The notes: a model not told the origin generated them from the sequence alone. Positions 1-5,066 are shown, counted from the stretch's first letter. The stretch is DNA of 5,066 bases from JBDTMC01 sp039934475 (GCA_039934475.1 JBDTMC010000542.1:1-5066), one strand, 5' to 3'. Made by a program: numbers and translations.

Positions 1-1229
1 GACTGGCCCGCTTGCTCGCTGTAGCCGAGAGCGCGGAGACCGGCCTGAACGACGTCCTGTAGATAGCTTTGACGGGAGTCGATGACGTTGTAGACACTCG
101 CCGCGTGTCCGAAGGCGGGCGCGCCGGCGGGCTGAGGCTCGTCAGTGGAGACCCAGAGCGGGTGTCCGTCGGGATACGTGAGGAGTTGGCGGTAATGAAA
201 GTCTTTGCCTAGCAGTCCGAACTTCCAAAGCTGATAGGCGATGTCTTTGCCGACATAGGTGACGGTGCCGTTGGAGCGGACGATCACCTTACTGTCTTCC
301 TCGTCAGTCTCGGCCTGGGTGTCGCGGAAGGCACTGCCCGGCATCACCCAGCAGCCTTTGTTCTTGCCCTCAGTTTCGAGATAGATGGCGCCGCGTTCTT
401 TGAGCTGCTCGAAGGCCGTGGCCCAGAACTGCAAATGAAGGATCTCACTCTCACGCGGCAGGACGTCGTAGACAACGCCCAGGCGGAGCATGGTAGTGAT
501 GTGGCACTGGACGATGGCGTCGGCAACAAGGTGCGCTAACTCGGCTAACTCGCCAGAGCCGGATTCAACCGCGTGGATAGTTTGATGGCGCCAGGCGAGC
601 GTGTCCGGATCCACTTTGTAATTGGACGACGTGCGGGCGTAAAGATCCCAGCAGAGGTAATCGAAGAGCGGCTGTTCGGTGAGCTTGCGTACGTCGGCGA
701 CGCTTTTCTGTTCAAGGAAATGGAACCCAACGACGACGTCGGCCACCTGGACTCCGGTGTTGTCGATGTAGTTCTGCACTTCAACGTTACGGCCGGCGGA
801 ACGAAGCATACGGACGAAGGTGTCACCGAGAATGGCGTTGCGCAGGTGGCCGATGTGGGCGGCTTTGTTCGGATTGATGTTGGTGTGTTCGACGATAATT
901 TTGTCGCCGCTCGCAGCAGTGGGGACTTGTGCCGGAAGGAGGCTGGCTCCGTAGGGGGCGCGTTGAAGGCGGATGTTGATGTAGCCGTTGCCGGCGATTT
1001 CGAGGGCGGATACGCCGGGGATGGCGCCGAGCCCGGAAACGAGTTCCGCGGCCACGACCTTGGGCGCTTTCCGCGCCGTCTTGGCCAATTGGAAGGCAAC
1101 GGGCAGGGCCAGCTCGCCAAACGACGACTGCTTGGGCTGCTCAAGAGCTACGGGAACATCGGTGGAAAGATGCTGGCGAATGTAGGCAGAAACGGCCTCC
1201 CGAATCTGCTTTTCAATGAGATGGAACAC
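1..1229 (-). CDS. argS: Arginyl-tRNA synthetase, N-terminal 409 residues (3' end outside window)
   Basis: This cytoplasmic class I aminoacyl-tRNA synthetase attaches arginine to tRNA(Arg) using ATP. Reading leftward from a GTG at 1229-1227, the frame is open to the window edge. Residues 1 to about 90 look like the ArgS-specific N-terminal tRNA-recognition domain (it starts VFHLIEKQIREAV). The catalytic Rossmann fold then begins with NINPNKAAHIGHLRNA, whose HIGH motif is residues 125-128, close to the usual ArgS position. Next comes VEVQNYIDNTGVQVADV, a typical ArgS stretch. TYVGKDIAYQLWKFG (about 324-338) and YNVIDSRQSYLQDVV are further family landmarks. The KMSKS-equivalent loop and the anticodon-binding domain are missing only because the window ends; ArgS proteins are usually about 550-600 residues. 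The start is firm: an in-frame TGA (1238-1236) lies two codons upstream, so GTG is the first usable start. No Shine-Dalgarno site precedes it. The frame shows no break. The long reading frames on the opposite strand and in other minus frames are shadows of this gene. Confidence 0.96.
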   Translation of the reverse strand, partial: MFHLIEKQIREAVSAYIRQHLSTDVPVALEQPKQSSFGELALPVAFQLAKTARKAPKVVAAELVSGLGAIPGVSALEIAGNGYINIRLQRAPYGASLLPAQVPTAASGDKIIVEHTNINPNKAAHIGHLRNAILGDTFVRMLRSAGRNVEVQNYIDNTGVQVADVVVGFHFLEQKSVADVRKLTEQPLFDYLCWDLYARTSSNYKVDPDTLAWRHQTIHAVESGSGELAELAHLVADAIVQCHITTMLRLGVVYDVLPRESEILHLQFWATAFEQLKERGAIYLETEGKNKGCWVMPGSAFRDTQAETDEEDSKVIVRSNGTVTYVGKDIAYQLWKFGLLGKDFHYRQLLTYPDGHPLWVSTDEPQPAGAPAFGHAASVYNVIDSRQSYLQDVVQAGLRALGYSEQAGQ

Positions 1230-1237
1230 GTTTTCTC

Positions 1238-1246
1238 AGTATAACA
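1238..1246 (-). promoter_or_regulatory. Extended -10 promoter abutting argS start
   Basis: Read on the minus strand, TGT followed by TATACT fits the extended -10 consensus TGnTATAAT, with five of six hexamer bases matching. Only eight bases (GAGAAAAC) separate it from the GTG start of argS. A transcript starting about seven bases after the hexamer would begin within a base or two of the GTG, giving a leaderless mRNA. I see no good -35 hexamer at 16-18 bp, which an extended -10 can tolerate. The alternative is that the match is chance and argS is transcribed from further upstream. Confidence 0.5.
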
Positions 1247-1283
1247 ACGGCTTGCGAGGGGACCGGGCAGGGATATCGGGAAA

Positions 1284-1302
1284 AGGGGCGAAGGCCGCCC
1301 CT
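1284..1302 (-). terminator. Probable weak intrinsic terminator of the secreted-protein gene
   Basis: On the minus strand AGGGGCG pairs perfectly with CGCCCCT around a five-base loop (GCCTT), and a short T run (TTTT, counting the last stem base) follows before CCC. It lies 22 bp past the stop codon of the 1324-1626 gene and ahead of argS, so it should separate these two same-strand genes. The seven-pair GC-rich stem is good but the T tract is short, so termination may be partial and some transcription could continue into argS. Confidence 0.5.
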
Positions 1303-1323
1303 CCGAGCCAGAAAACAGGGAAA

Positions 1324-1626
1324 CTACTTTGCTGCTTCGATCTTTGCGACGTGGACAGCATCGCCGGACATTTCGCCCGACACGGTAACCTTCTTGCCAT
1401 ACAGAGCGGCAGGTACGGCATCAGTGTTGTGGATTGCAACGACCCTTCCGTCCACCACCAGAACAGCACTAGCGCCACCCTTGATGCACCCGGTAACGCA
1501 CTTAATGCTGCCATCGGAAGCATCGGCGTGCTTAGCGCCGCACTTGGTTTCGGAGATGTAACCGGTCCATTCGGCAGCGAACGCCGAGGCGGCCACCAGC
1601 ATGGTGAGGAGAGCAACTTTTTTCAT
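1324..1626 (-). CDS. Small secreted cysteine-containing protein, function unknown
   Basis: This complete gene encodes 100 residues. MKKVALLTMLVAASAFA is a classic Sec signal peptide: a lysine pair, a hydrophobic core and AFA before a likely signal peptidase I cleavage after residue 17, predicting a periplasmic or secreted mature protein of about 83 residues. The mature part has three cysteines, in KCGAKHA (C29) and KCVTGCIKGG (C43 and C47). They could form a disulfide or bind a metal, but nothing decides between these. Its second half, with alternating short hydrophobic stretches ending in GKKVTVSGEM and AVHVAKIEAAK, suggests a small beta-barrel such as an OB-like fold (inference). I recall similar small exported proteins as common in Acidobacteriota but cannot give a family name or function. 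The start is chosen from AAGGAGGA ten bases upstream. The frame is open further upstream, but that extension destroys the signal peptide. It lies upstream of argS on the same strand and diverges from pgi. Confidence 0.88.
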   Translation of the reverse strand: MKKVALLTMLVAASAFAAEWTGYISETKCGAKHADASDGSIKCVTGCIKGGASAVLVVDGRVVAIHNTDAVPAALYGKKVTVSGEMSGDAVHVAKIEAAK

Positions 1627-1636
1627 CTCTAAATAA

Positions 1637-1644
1637 TCCTCCTT
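1637..1644 (-). promoter_or_regulatory. Shine-Dalgarno site of the secreted-protein gene
   Basis: AAGGAGGA on the minus strand sits ten bases before the ATG at 1626-1624. It is the strongest ribosome-binding site in the window and fixes the start of the small secreted protein against the longer in-frame extension. Confidence 0.8.
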
Positions 1645-1659
1645 CAGGATCTCTACCAA

Positions 1660-1688
1660 AGAGTACTCGAAATGGAACGCAGATTCAA
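1660..1688 (-). promoter_or_regulatory. Candidate sigma-70-type promoter for the secreted-protein gene
   Basis: On the minus strand TTGAAT (-35-like, 1688-1683) and TACTCT (-10-like, 1665-1660) are separated by exactly 17 bp. A start near 1653 would leave a leader of about 27 bases that includes the Shine-Dalgarno site. Four of six -35 bases and three of six -10 bases match consensus, so spacing and position carry most of the argument. The element lies upstream of the divergent pgi gene. Confidence 0.4.
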
Positions 1689-1701
1689 ATCTTTCGGCAA
1701 G

Positions 1702-1716
1702 AGGAGGGTGGGAGTG
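1702..1716 (+). promoter_or_regulatory. Shine-Dalgarno-like AGGAGG with alternative GTG start for pgi
   Basis: AGGAGG (1702-1707) lies six bases before an in-frame GTG at 1714-1716, which would add 11 residues (beginning VAAAIWVNSEV) to the isomerase. The annotated ATG at 1747 has only GGAAG two bases away, too close to act well as a Shine-Dalgarno site. Family alignment favours 1747, since the recognisable Pgi N-terminus (TERAAWKALEAH) begins shortly after it. The site also lies in a purine-rich run where such a match can arise by chance. Confidence 0.35.
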
Positions 1717-1746
1717 GCGGCGGCGATATGGGTAAACTCGGAAGTG

Positions 1747-3387
1747 ATGACCACAGGCACAACAACACCCAAGCTCACCGAACGCGCGGCGTGGAAGGCG
1801 CTGGAGGCACATTTTCAGATTCTGCGAAATGTCCATTTAAGGGCACTGTTCGCGGAGGATCCGGAACGCGGGGCACGCTTCACGCTGGAAGCCGGGAACC
1901 TCTTTCTGGACTACTCGAAGAACCGGATCACGGCGGAGACCGTCCGATTGCTGACTGCATTGGCTGAGGAATGCGGACTGAAAGAGCGGACGGAAGCGAT
2001 GTTTCGCGGCGAGAAAATCAATGTCACCGAGGGCCGTGCGGTGCTGCATACGGCGCTCCGTGCTCCGCGAGAGGCGGTTGTGGAGGTGGACGGGCAGAAC
2101 GTGATCAACGATGTTCACGCCGTGTTAGACCGGATGGGGGAGTTTGCCACGCGTGTGCGGAAGGGCGAGTGGCTGGGGTTCACGGGGAAGCGTATCCGCA
2201 ATGTGGTGAACGTGGGAATTGGCGGCTCGGACTTGGGTCCGGTGATGGCATACGAGGCGCTGCGCCACTACAGCCAGCGGGACTTGGTGTTCCGCTTCGT
2301 CTCCAATGTGGATGGAACGGATTTCGCGGAGGCGACGCTTGATCTGGATCCTGAGGAAACGTTGTTCATCATCGCTTCGAAGACGTTTACGACGCTCGAG
2401 ACGATGACCAACGCCGCCTCGGCACGGCAGTGGTTGCTGGCGAAACTGAAAGATCCGGCGGCGGTGGCGCGCCATTTCGTCGCCGTATCGACAGCGGCGA
2501 AGGAAGTGTCTGCTTTCGGTATCGACACGGCGAATATGTTCGGCTTCTGGGATTGGGTGGGCGGTCGGTATTCGATGGATTCGGCGATTGGCCTTTCCAC
2601 CATGCTCGCCATTGGGCCAGGGGGGTTCGGTGAACTACTGGCGGGTTTCCATGCGATGGACGAGCACTTCCGAAGTGCGCCGATCGAACAGAATATGCCC
2701 GCACTGATGGGTCTGTTGGGCATCTGGTACAACGACTTCTTCGGCGCCCAGACGGTGGCGGTGCTGCCCTACGAGCAGTATTTGAAGCGGTTCCCGGCGT
2801 ACCTGCAACAGCTGACGATGGAGAGCAATGGCAAGCATGTGACACTGGCGGGCGACGTGGTCGATTATCAGACGGGTCCGGTGTTCTGGGGAGAACCCGG
2901 CACCAACGGGCAGCACTCGTTCTACCAGTTGATCCACCAGGGCACGAAGCTGATTCCCTGCGATTTTATTGGGTTTGGACGTCCGCTGAACCCTCTCGGC
3001 GATCATCATGACCAACTGATGGCGAATGTGTTTGCGCAGAGCGAAGCGCTCGCCTTTGGTAAAACGCTGGAGGAAGTGAAAGCCGAAGGCACGCCGGAAG
3101 GCTTGGCGCGGCATCGAGTGTTTGAAGGCAACCGCCCAAGCAACACGATTCTGAGCGAGATATTGACGCCGCGGGTGTTAGGCAATCTGGTGGCTCTCTA
3201 CGAACATGCCGTCTTTACGCAGGGCGTGATCTGGAACGTGGATTCGTTCGACCAGTGGGGCGTAGAACTGGGCAAAGTGCTGGCGAAACGGATTGTGCCG
3301 GAACTAATGGGGCCGAAAGCGCCCGAGGGCGGTCACGACAGCTCGACTCTGAACTTGATTCGCCGCTATCGATCGATGAGAGCGTAG
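1747..3387 (+). CDS. pgi: Glucose-6-phosphate isomerase
   Basis: This cytoplasmic enzyme interconverts glucose 6-phosphate and fructose 6-phosphate in glycolysis and gluconeogenesis. The 546-residue product matches the usual bacterial length of about 550. NVGIGGSDLGP (G157 onward) is the phosphosugar-binding loop of the first SIS domain. WDWVGGRYSMDSAIG is PROSITE-type signature 1 and holds the substrate-contacting Arg274. MESNGK holds the catalytic base Glu359, and GEPGTNGQHSF holds the ring-opening His390. GVIWNVDSFDQWGVELGK is signature 2, with Gln503 and Lys510. All catalytic residues known from the rabbit and E. coli enzymes are therefore present, and the C-terminal HDSST motif is intact. 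The ATG at 1747 is chosen because homology begins just after it. GTG at 1714 and ATG at 1672 are in-frame alternatives, the former backed by an AGGAGG. The gene is monocistronic, diverges from the secreted-protein gene and overlaps the convergent acetyltransferase at its 3' end. Confidence 0.97.
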   Translation: MTTGTTTPKLTERAAWKALEAHFQILRNVHLRALFAEDPERGARFTLEAGNLFLDYSKNRITAETVRLLTALAEECGLKERTEAMFRGEKINVTEGRAVLHTALRAPREAVVEVDGQNVINDVHAVLDRMGEFATRVRKGEWLGFTGKRIRNVVNVGIGGSDLGPVMAYEALRHYSQRDLVFRFVSNVDGTDFAEATLDLDPEETLFIIASKTFTTLETMTNAASARQWLLAKLKDPAAVARHFVAVSTAAKEVSAFGIDTANMFGFWDWVGGRYSMDSAIGLSTMLAIGPGGFGELLAGFHAMDEHFRSAPIEQNMPALMGLLGIWYNDFFGAQTVAVLPYEQYLKRFPAYLQQLTMESNGKHVTLAGDVVDYQTGPVFWGEPGTNGQHSFYQLIHQGTKLIPCDFIGFGRPLNPLGDHHDQLMANVFAQSEALAFGKTLEEVKAEGTPEGLARHRVFEGNRPSNTILSEILTPRVLGNLVALYEHAVFTQGVIWNVDSFDQWGVELGKVLAKRIVPELMGPKAPEGGHDSSTLNLIRRYRSMRA

Positions 3388-3899
3388 CCGGGGCGGCGAA
3401 GCGGCCGCTGCATGAGGATGGTGTCCACGCAGCGGTCGAACTTAAAGCCCACCGATTGCAGGATACCGACGTGCCGGAATCCGAATTTCTCGTGCAGGCG
3501 TACCGAAGGGGCGTTGTCACAGCCGCCGATCACGGCAATCATTTGCCGGGAATCGGTGGCTTCGCAGAGTTCAATCAACCGGGGCAAGAGGAGTGTCCCA
3601 ATGCCCTTGCCCATCTGCCCGGGGTGAACGTAAATCGAGTCTTCCAGCGTGAAACGATAGGCAGCGCGCGGCCGGTAGGGACCGGCATAGGCATAACCCG
3701 CGACAGCGCCATCGAATTCTGCAACCAGCCACGGCAAGCCGGCGCGTAAAATAGCCTGCCGGCGGCGGCCGACCTCAGTAAAATCGGGGGCATCCAGTTC
3801 AAACGACGATGTGGTGTGCCGTACGTGGTGTCCGTAGATCTCCGTAATCGCGGGGATGTCGTGATCCTCGGATGGACGGATAATCGGCGGCGGCTTCAT
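3366..3899 (-). CDS. GNAT N-acetyltransferase, phosphinothricin/methionine-sulfoximine type
   Basis: The 177-residue product fits the Pat/Bar/MnaT branch of the GNAT superfamily, soluble enzymes that move acetyl from acetyl-CoA to the amino group of small compounds such as phosphinothricin, methionine sulfoximine or methionine sulfone. Family landmarks are IRPSEDHDIPAITEIY at the N-terminus, AGYAYAGPYRPRAAYRFT (67-84), the segment EDSIYVHPGQMGKGIGTLL (86-104) with the acetyl-CoA phosphate loop GKGIG, RQMIAVIGGCDNAPSVRLHE (118-137), and GFKFDRCVDTILMQRPL near the end. In the Q/RxxGxG motif the usual Gln or Arg is Met96, a small departure. The ATG at 3899-3897 is the only sensible start, because an in-frame TAG lies five codons upstream; no strong Shine-Dalgarno site is seen. 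The gene faces pgi, and its last codons overlap the pgi 3' end by 22 bp. The exact substrate cannot be read from the sequence. In a non-producer these enzymes usually act in general detoxification (inference). Confidence 0.92.
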   Translation of the reverse strand: MKPPPIIRPSEDHDIPAITEIYGHHVRHTTSSFELDAPDFTEVGRRRQAILRAGLPWLVAEFDGAVAGYAYAGPYRPRAAYRFTLEDSIYVHPGQMGKGIGTLLLPRLIELCEATDSRQMIAVIGGCDNAPSVRLHEKFGFRHVGILQSVGFKFDRCVDTILMQRPLRRPGYALIDR

Positions 3900-3933
3900 C
3901 CGGCTTTCGAACCTCTAGGGTCAAGTGTAAGGT

Positions 3934-4023
3934 ATGAATCAACCTGCGATCCTTCTCGTCGCGATGCTTCTCATCGCTTGCGACGCAGGTCTTGGTGAGC
4001 AAACCGAGACGGTAAGAATGTAG
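3934..4023 (+). CDS. Doubtful 29-residue lipoprotein-like small ORF
   Basis: An ATG-to-TAG frame of 29 codons encodes a hydrophobic stretch ending in LLIAC (Cys16), which resembles a lipobox cleaved by signal peptidase II, then a short polar tail (DAGLGEQTETVRM). Against it being real: no lysine or arginine precedes the hydrophobic stretch, the Shine-Dalgarno-like AAGG is only one base from the ATG, and the same bases form a strong nested inverted repeat that explains part of the sequence constraint. It is in the kinase reading frame but separated from it by two TAG stops. I list it because of its position and lipobox, with low confidence. Confidence 0.18.
   Translation: MNQPAILLVAMLLIACDAGLGEQTETVRM
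3942..3990. repeat. Nested inverted repeat between divergent genes
   Basis: Outer arms ACCTGCG (3942-3948) and CGCAGGT (3984-3990) are perfect complements. Inside them GCGATG (3961-3966) and CATCGC (3972-3977) form a second perfect stem around the loop CTTCT. CGTC (3957-3960) can also pair with GACG (3982-3985), in competition with part of the outer arms. No T run follows on either strand within a few bases, so it does not look like an ordinary terminator. It lies between the divergent acetyltransferase and kinase genes and could be a leader-RNA hairpin or a binding site; the sequence does not decide. Confidence 0.45.
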
Positions 4024-4032
4024 ATGGGGCGA

Positions 4033-4038
4033 TACAAT
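4033..4038 (+). promoter_or_regulatory. Candidate -10 box upstream of the kinase
   Basis: TACAAT matches the -10 consensus at five of six positions. A start about seven bases downstream would fall near 4045, directly before an ATG at 4046 and 33 bases before the kinase start. No acceptable -35 hexamer is found at 16-18 bp, so the call rests on this hexamer and its location alone. Confidence 0.25.
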
Positions 4039-4045
4039 CGGGCAG

Positions 4046-4081
4046 ATGGCACCTATGGCTCGACAATGTAGACCCGGATGA
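4046..4081 (+). CDS. Possible 11-residue upstream ORF overlapping the kinase start
   Basis: ATG at 4046 opens the frame MAPMARQCRPG, ending at TGA 4079-4081, which overlaps the kinase ATG (4078-4080) as ATGA. This arrangement is typical of translational coupling and would help explain how the kinase is translated without a visible Shine-Dalgarno site. An ORF this short with one such overlap occurs readily by chance, and the peptide matches nothing I recognise. Confidence 0.15.
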   Translation: MAPMARQCRPG

Positions 4082-5066
4082 GACGTATCCAAATTGCCGC
4101 ACCAGCCCTAGCGATCGCAGTGATCAGCGCGATGTACTACGGGACCGAACATCAACTGGTATGGATGCACAACATTTTGCAGCATCTCTACTTCGCTCCC
4201 ATCGCTGCAACTGCGATCTATTTTGGCTGGAAGGGTGGGCTTGGCGCCGCGTCCCTTGCAGCGCTGTGCTATGCACCTCACCTCTGGATCGGTCTCAGCG
4301 AGGGGATGGAGCCACGCCGCTACCTTGGTGGCGAAGCGATGGAGATTCTCGATTTTTTGCTGGTTGGCCTCATCGCCGGGGTCCTGGCGGATCGGGAGCG
4401 CAATCAACGTGCCTCGCTTCAGCGCACGACTGCGCAACTAAATGCCGTCTACCAGGAACTTCAGCAGAATTTCGAGCGGATGAAGCGCTCTGAACGCCTC
4501 TACGCCATCGGTCAGCTATCCGCTGGTCTTGCCCACGAGGTCCGCAATCCCTTGGCGAGCATCGGCGGCGCGGTGGCTATTCTGCAGAAGAACCCTGGGA
4601 CAGAGGAGCGAAGGCATGAGTTCCTGGAGATCATCGAGAAGGAGTGTCTTCGTCTGAACCGTCTGCTTACGAATTTCCTTGAGTTCGCTCGCCCCACCCC
4701 GCCTCAATATCGTTTGACTGACGTCGGCCTCATCCTGGAATCTGTCGTCGGACTCGCCGCCCATTCGGTCGGACATCAACAAATCCAGTTGCGCATCGAT
4801 GAGGCGCCGAATGTACCCGAGATCATGTGCGACCCGGAGCAGATCAAACAGGTCTTGCTGAACCTGACGATCAATTCTGTTCAGGCCATGCCGGATGGCG
4901 GAGAGATCGTCCTTTCGACACTGGTAGATCGCGATAGGATCATCATTGAAGTGAAGGACCAAGGCCCCGGCATCAGTCCCGAGCACCTCGACAAGATCTT
5001 CGACCCCTTCTTTACGACGAAAGACACCGGAACAGGCCTGGGGCTCTCGGTGGCACATCAGATCCT
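4078..5066 (+). CDS. Membrane sensor histidine kinase (NtrB/ZraS-like), 3' end outside window
   Basis: The first 329 residues of a two-component sensor kinase are present. Four hydrophobic helices at about 4-21, 33-51, 53-73 and 88-104 form a small membrane sensor region with very short loops, and no large periplasmic domain is seen. A charged, probably coiled-coil linker (about 105-145) follows. The dimerisation/phosphoacceptor domain carries the H-box SAGLAHEVRNPLASIGGAV with His153. The HATPase domain has the N-box NLTINSVQAM (Asn266), the G1 box DQGPGI (294-299), the F-box IFDPFFTTK and the G2 box GTGLGLS (318-324); the window ends just after this. The HEVRNPL type of H-box is typical of kinases that partner NtrC-family regulators, so a sigma-54-dependent response regulator may lie downstream (inference). 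The ATG at 4078 is chosen because an in-frame TAG (4069-4071) lies just upstream. No clear ribosome-binding site is visible. The signal sensed is unknown. Confidence 0.93.
   Translation, partial: MRRIQIAAPALAIAVISAMYYGTEHQLVWMHNILQHLYFAPIAATAIYFGWKGGLGAASLAALCYAPHLWIGLSEGMEPRRYLGGEAMEILDFLLVGLIAGVLADRERNQRASLQRTTAQLNAVYQELQQNFERMKRSERLYAIGQLSAGLAHEVRNPLASIGGAVAILQKNPGTEERRHEFLEIIEKECLRLNRLLTNFLEFARPTPPQYRLTDVGLILESVVGLAAHSVGHQQIQLRIDEAPNVPEIMCDPEQIKQVLLNLTINSVQAMPDGGEIVLSTLVDRDRIIIEVKDQGPGISPEHLDKIFDPFFTTKDTGTGLGLSVAHQI

Noticed and set aside
573..1244. 223-codon plus-strand open frame opposite argS, plus the 199-codon minus-strand frame at 545-1144
   Set aside because: Both lie over well-conserved ArgS sequence including HIGH. 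The products are low-complexity or match no known family, as expected of shadow frames in GC-rich DNA.
1216..1632. 138-codon plus-strand frame opposite the small secreted protein
   Set aside because: The minus-strand gene has a signal peptide, a strong ribosome-binding site and promoter; this frame has none of these.
2890..3018. Apparent loss of a catalytic His in Pgi near PLNPLGDHHD
   Set aside because: Re-deriving the spacing placed the catalytic Glu in MESNGK and the catalytic His in GTNGQH, 31 residues apart as in E. coli. Both are present, so the active site is intact.
2635..3114. 159-codon minus-strand frame and several others within pgi
   Set aside because: They lie antisense or out of frame to the catalytic core of Pgi and carry no independent initiation signals.
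3400..3409. AGCGGCCGCT palindrome just past the pgi stop as a pgi terminator
   Set aside because: It has no loop and no T run, and it lies within acetyltransferase coding sequence, so it is not a credible terminator.
4017..4072. Direct repeat AATGTAGA at 4017-4024 and 4065-4072, 48 bp apart and in frame
   Set aside because: An eight-base repeat with no further flanking similarity is readily expected by chance; the in-frame spacing and shared TAG are probably coincidental.
3799..4092. 97-codon minus-strand frame spanning the acetyltransferase start and the intergenic region
   Set aside because: It is out of frame with the acetyltransferase, overlaps its N-terminus and the kinase start, and its product shows no recognisable feature.
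4516..5058. 180-codon minus-strand frame opposite the histidine kinase
   Set aside because: The plus strand encodes an unmistakable kinase with H, N, G1, F and G2 boxes across the same bases, so the antisense frame is a codon-bias shadow.

Overview
The window looks like an ordinary piece of chromosome from a moderately GC-rich Gram-negative bacterium. Acidobacteriota (a Solibacter/Bryobacter-like lineage) is my best guess. The basis is the style of the small exported cysteine protein, the type of glucose-6-phosphate isomerase and the membrane-sensor histidine kinase. This is recognition from memory and no search was run. I see no tRNA, rRNA, CRISPR array, transposase, prophage gene or integration scar.

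Layout. Positions 1-1229 (minus strand) hold the N-terminal 409 residues of arginyl-tRNA synthetase (argS); its 3' end lies beyond position 1. A 94-bp gap follows, with a terminator-like hairpin and a strong extended -10 box almost touching the argS start. Positions 1324-1626 (minus) encode a 100-residue secreted protein with three cysteines in its mature part. A short divergent intergenic region (1627-1746) carries that gene's Shine-Dalgarno site and a promoter candidate. It leads on the plus strand into a complete glucose-6-phosphate isomerase gene (pgi, 1747-3387). A complete GNAT acetyltransferase of the phosphinothricin/methionine-sulfoximine type (3366-3899, minus) meets pgi tail to tail, and the two coding regions overlap by 22 bp. 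The 178-bp region 3900-4077 separates this acetyltransferase from a divergent sensor histidine kinase. It contains a nested inverted repeat, a doubtful 29-codon lipoprotein-like ORF and an 11-codon ORF whose stop overlaps the kinase start. The kinase (4078-5066, plus) has four predicted membrane helices and runs off the right edge within its ATP-binding domain.

The genes do not form one pathway. They are a translation gene, a small envelope protein of unknown role, a central-carbon enzyme, a detoxification/amine acetyltransferase and an environmental sensor, with alternating orientation and mostly their own promoters. Three of the five main genes have no convincing Shine-Dalgarno site at the chosen start (argS, the acetyltransferase and the kinase). 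In argS the promoter position predicts a leaderless mRNA, which is the most testable unusual point. I found no convincing undescribed multi-gene system.
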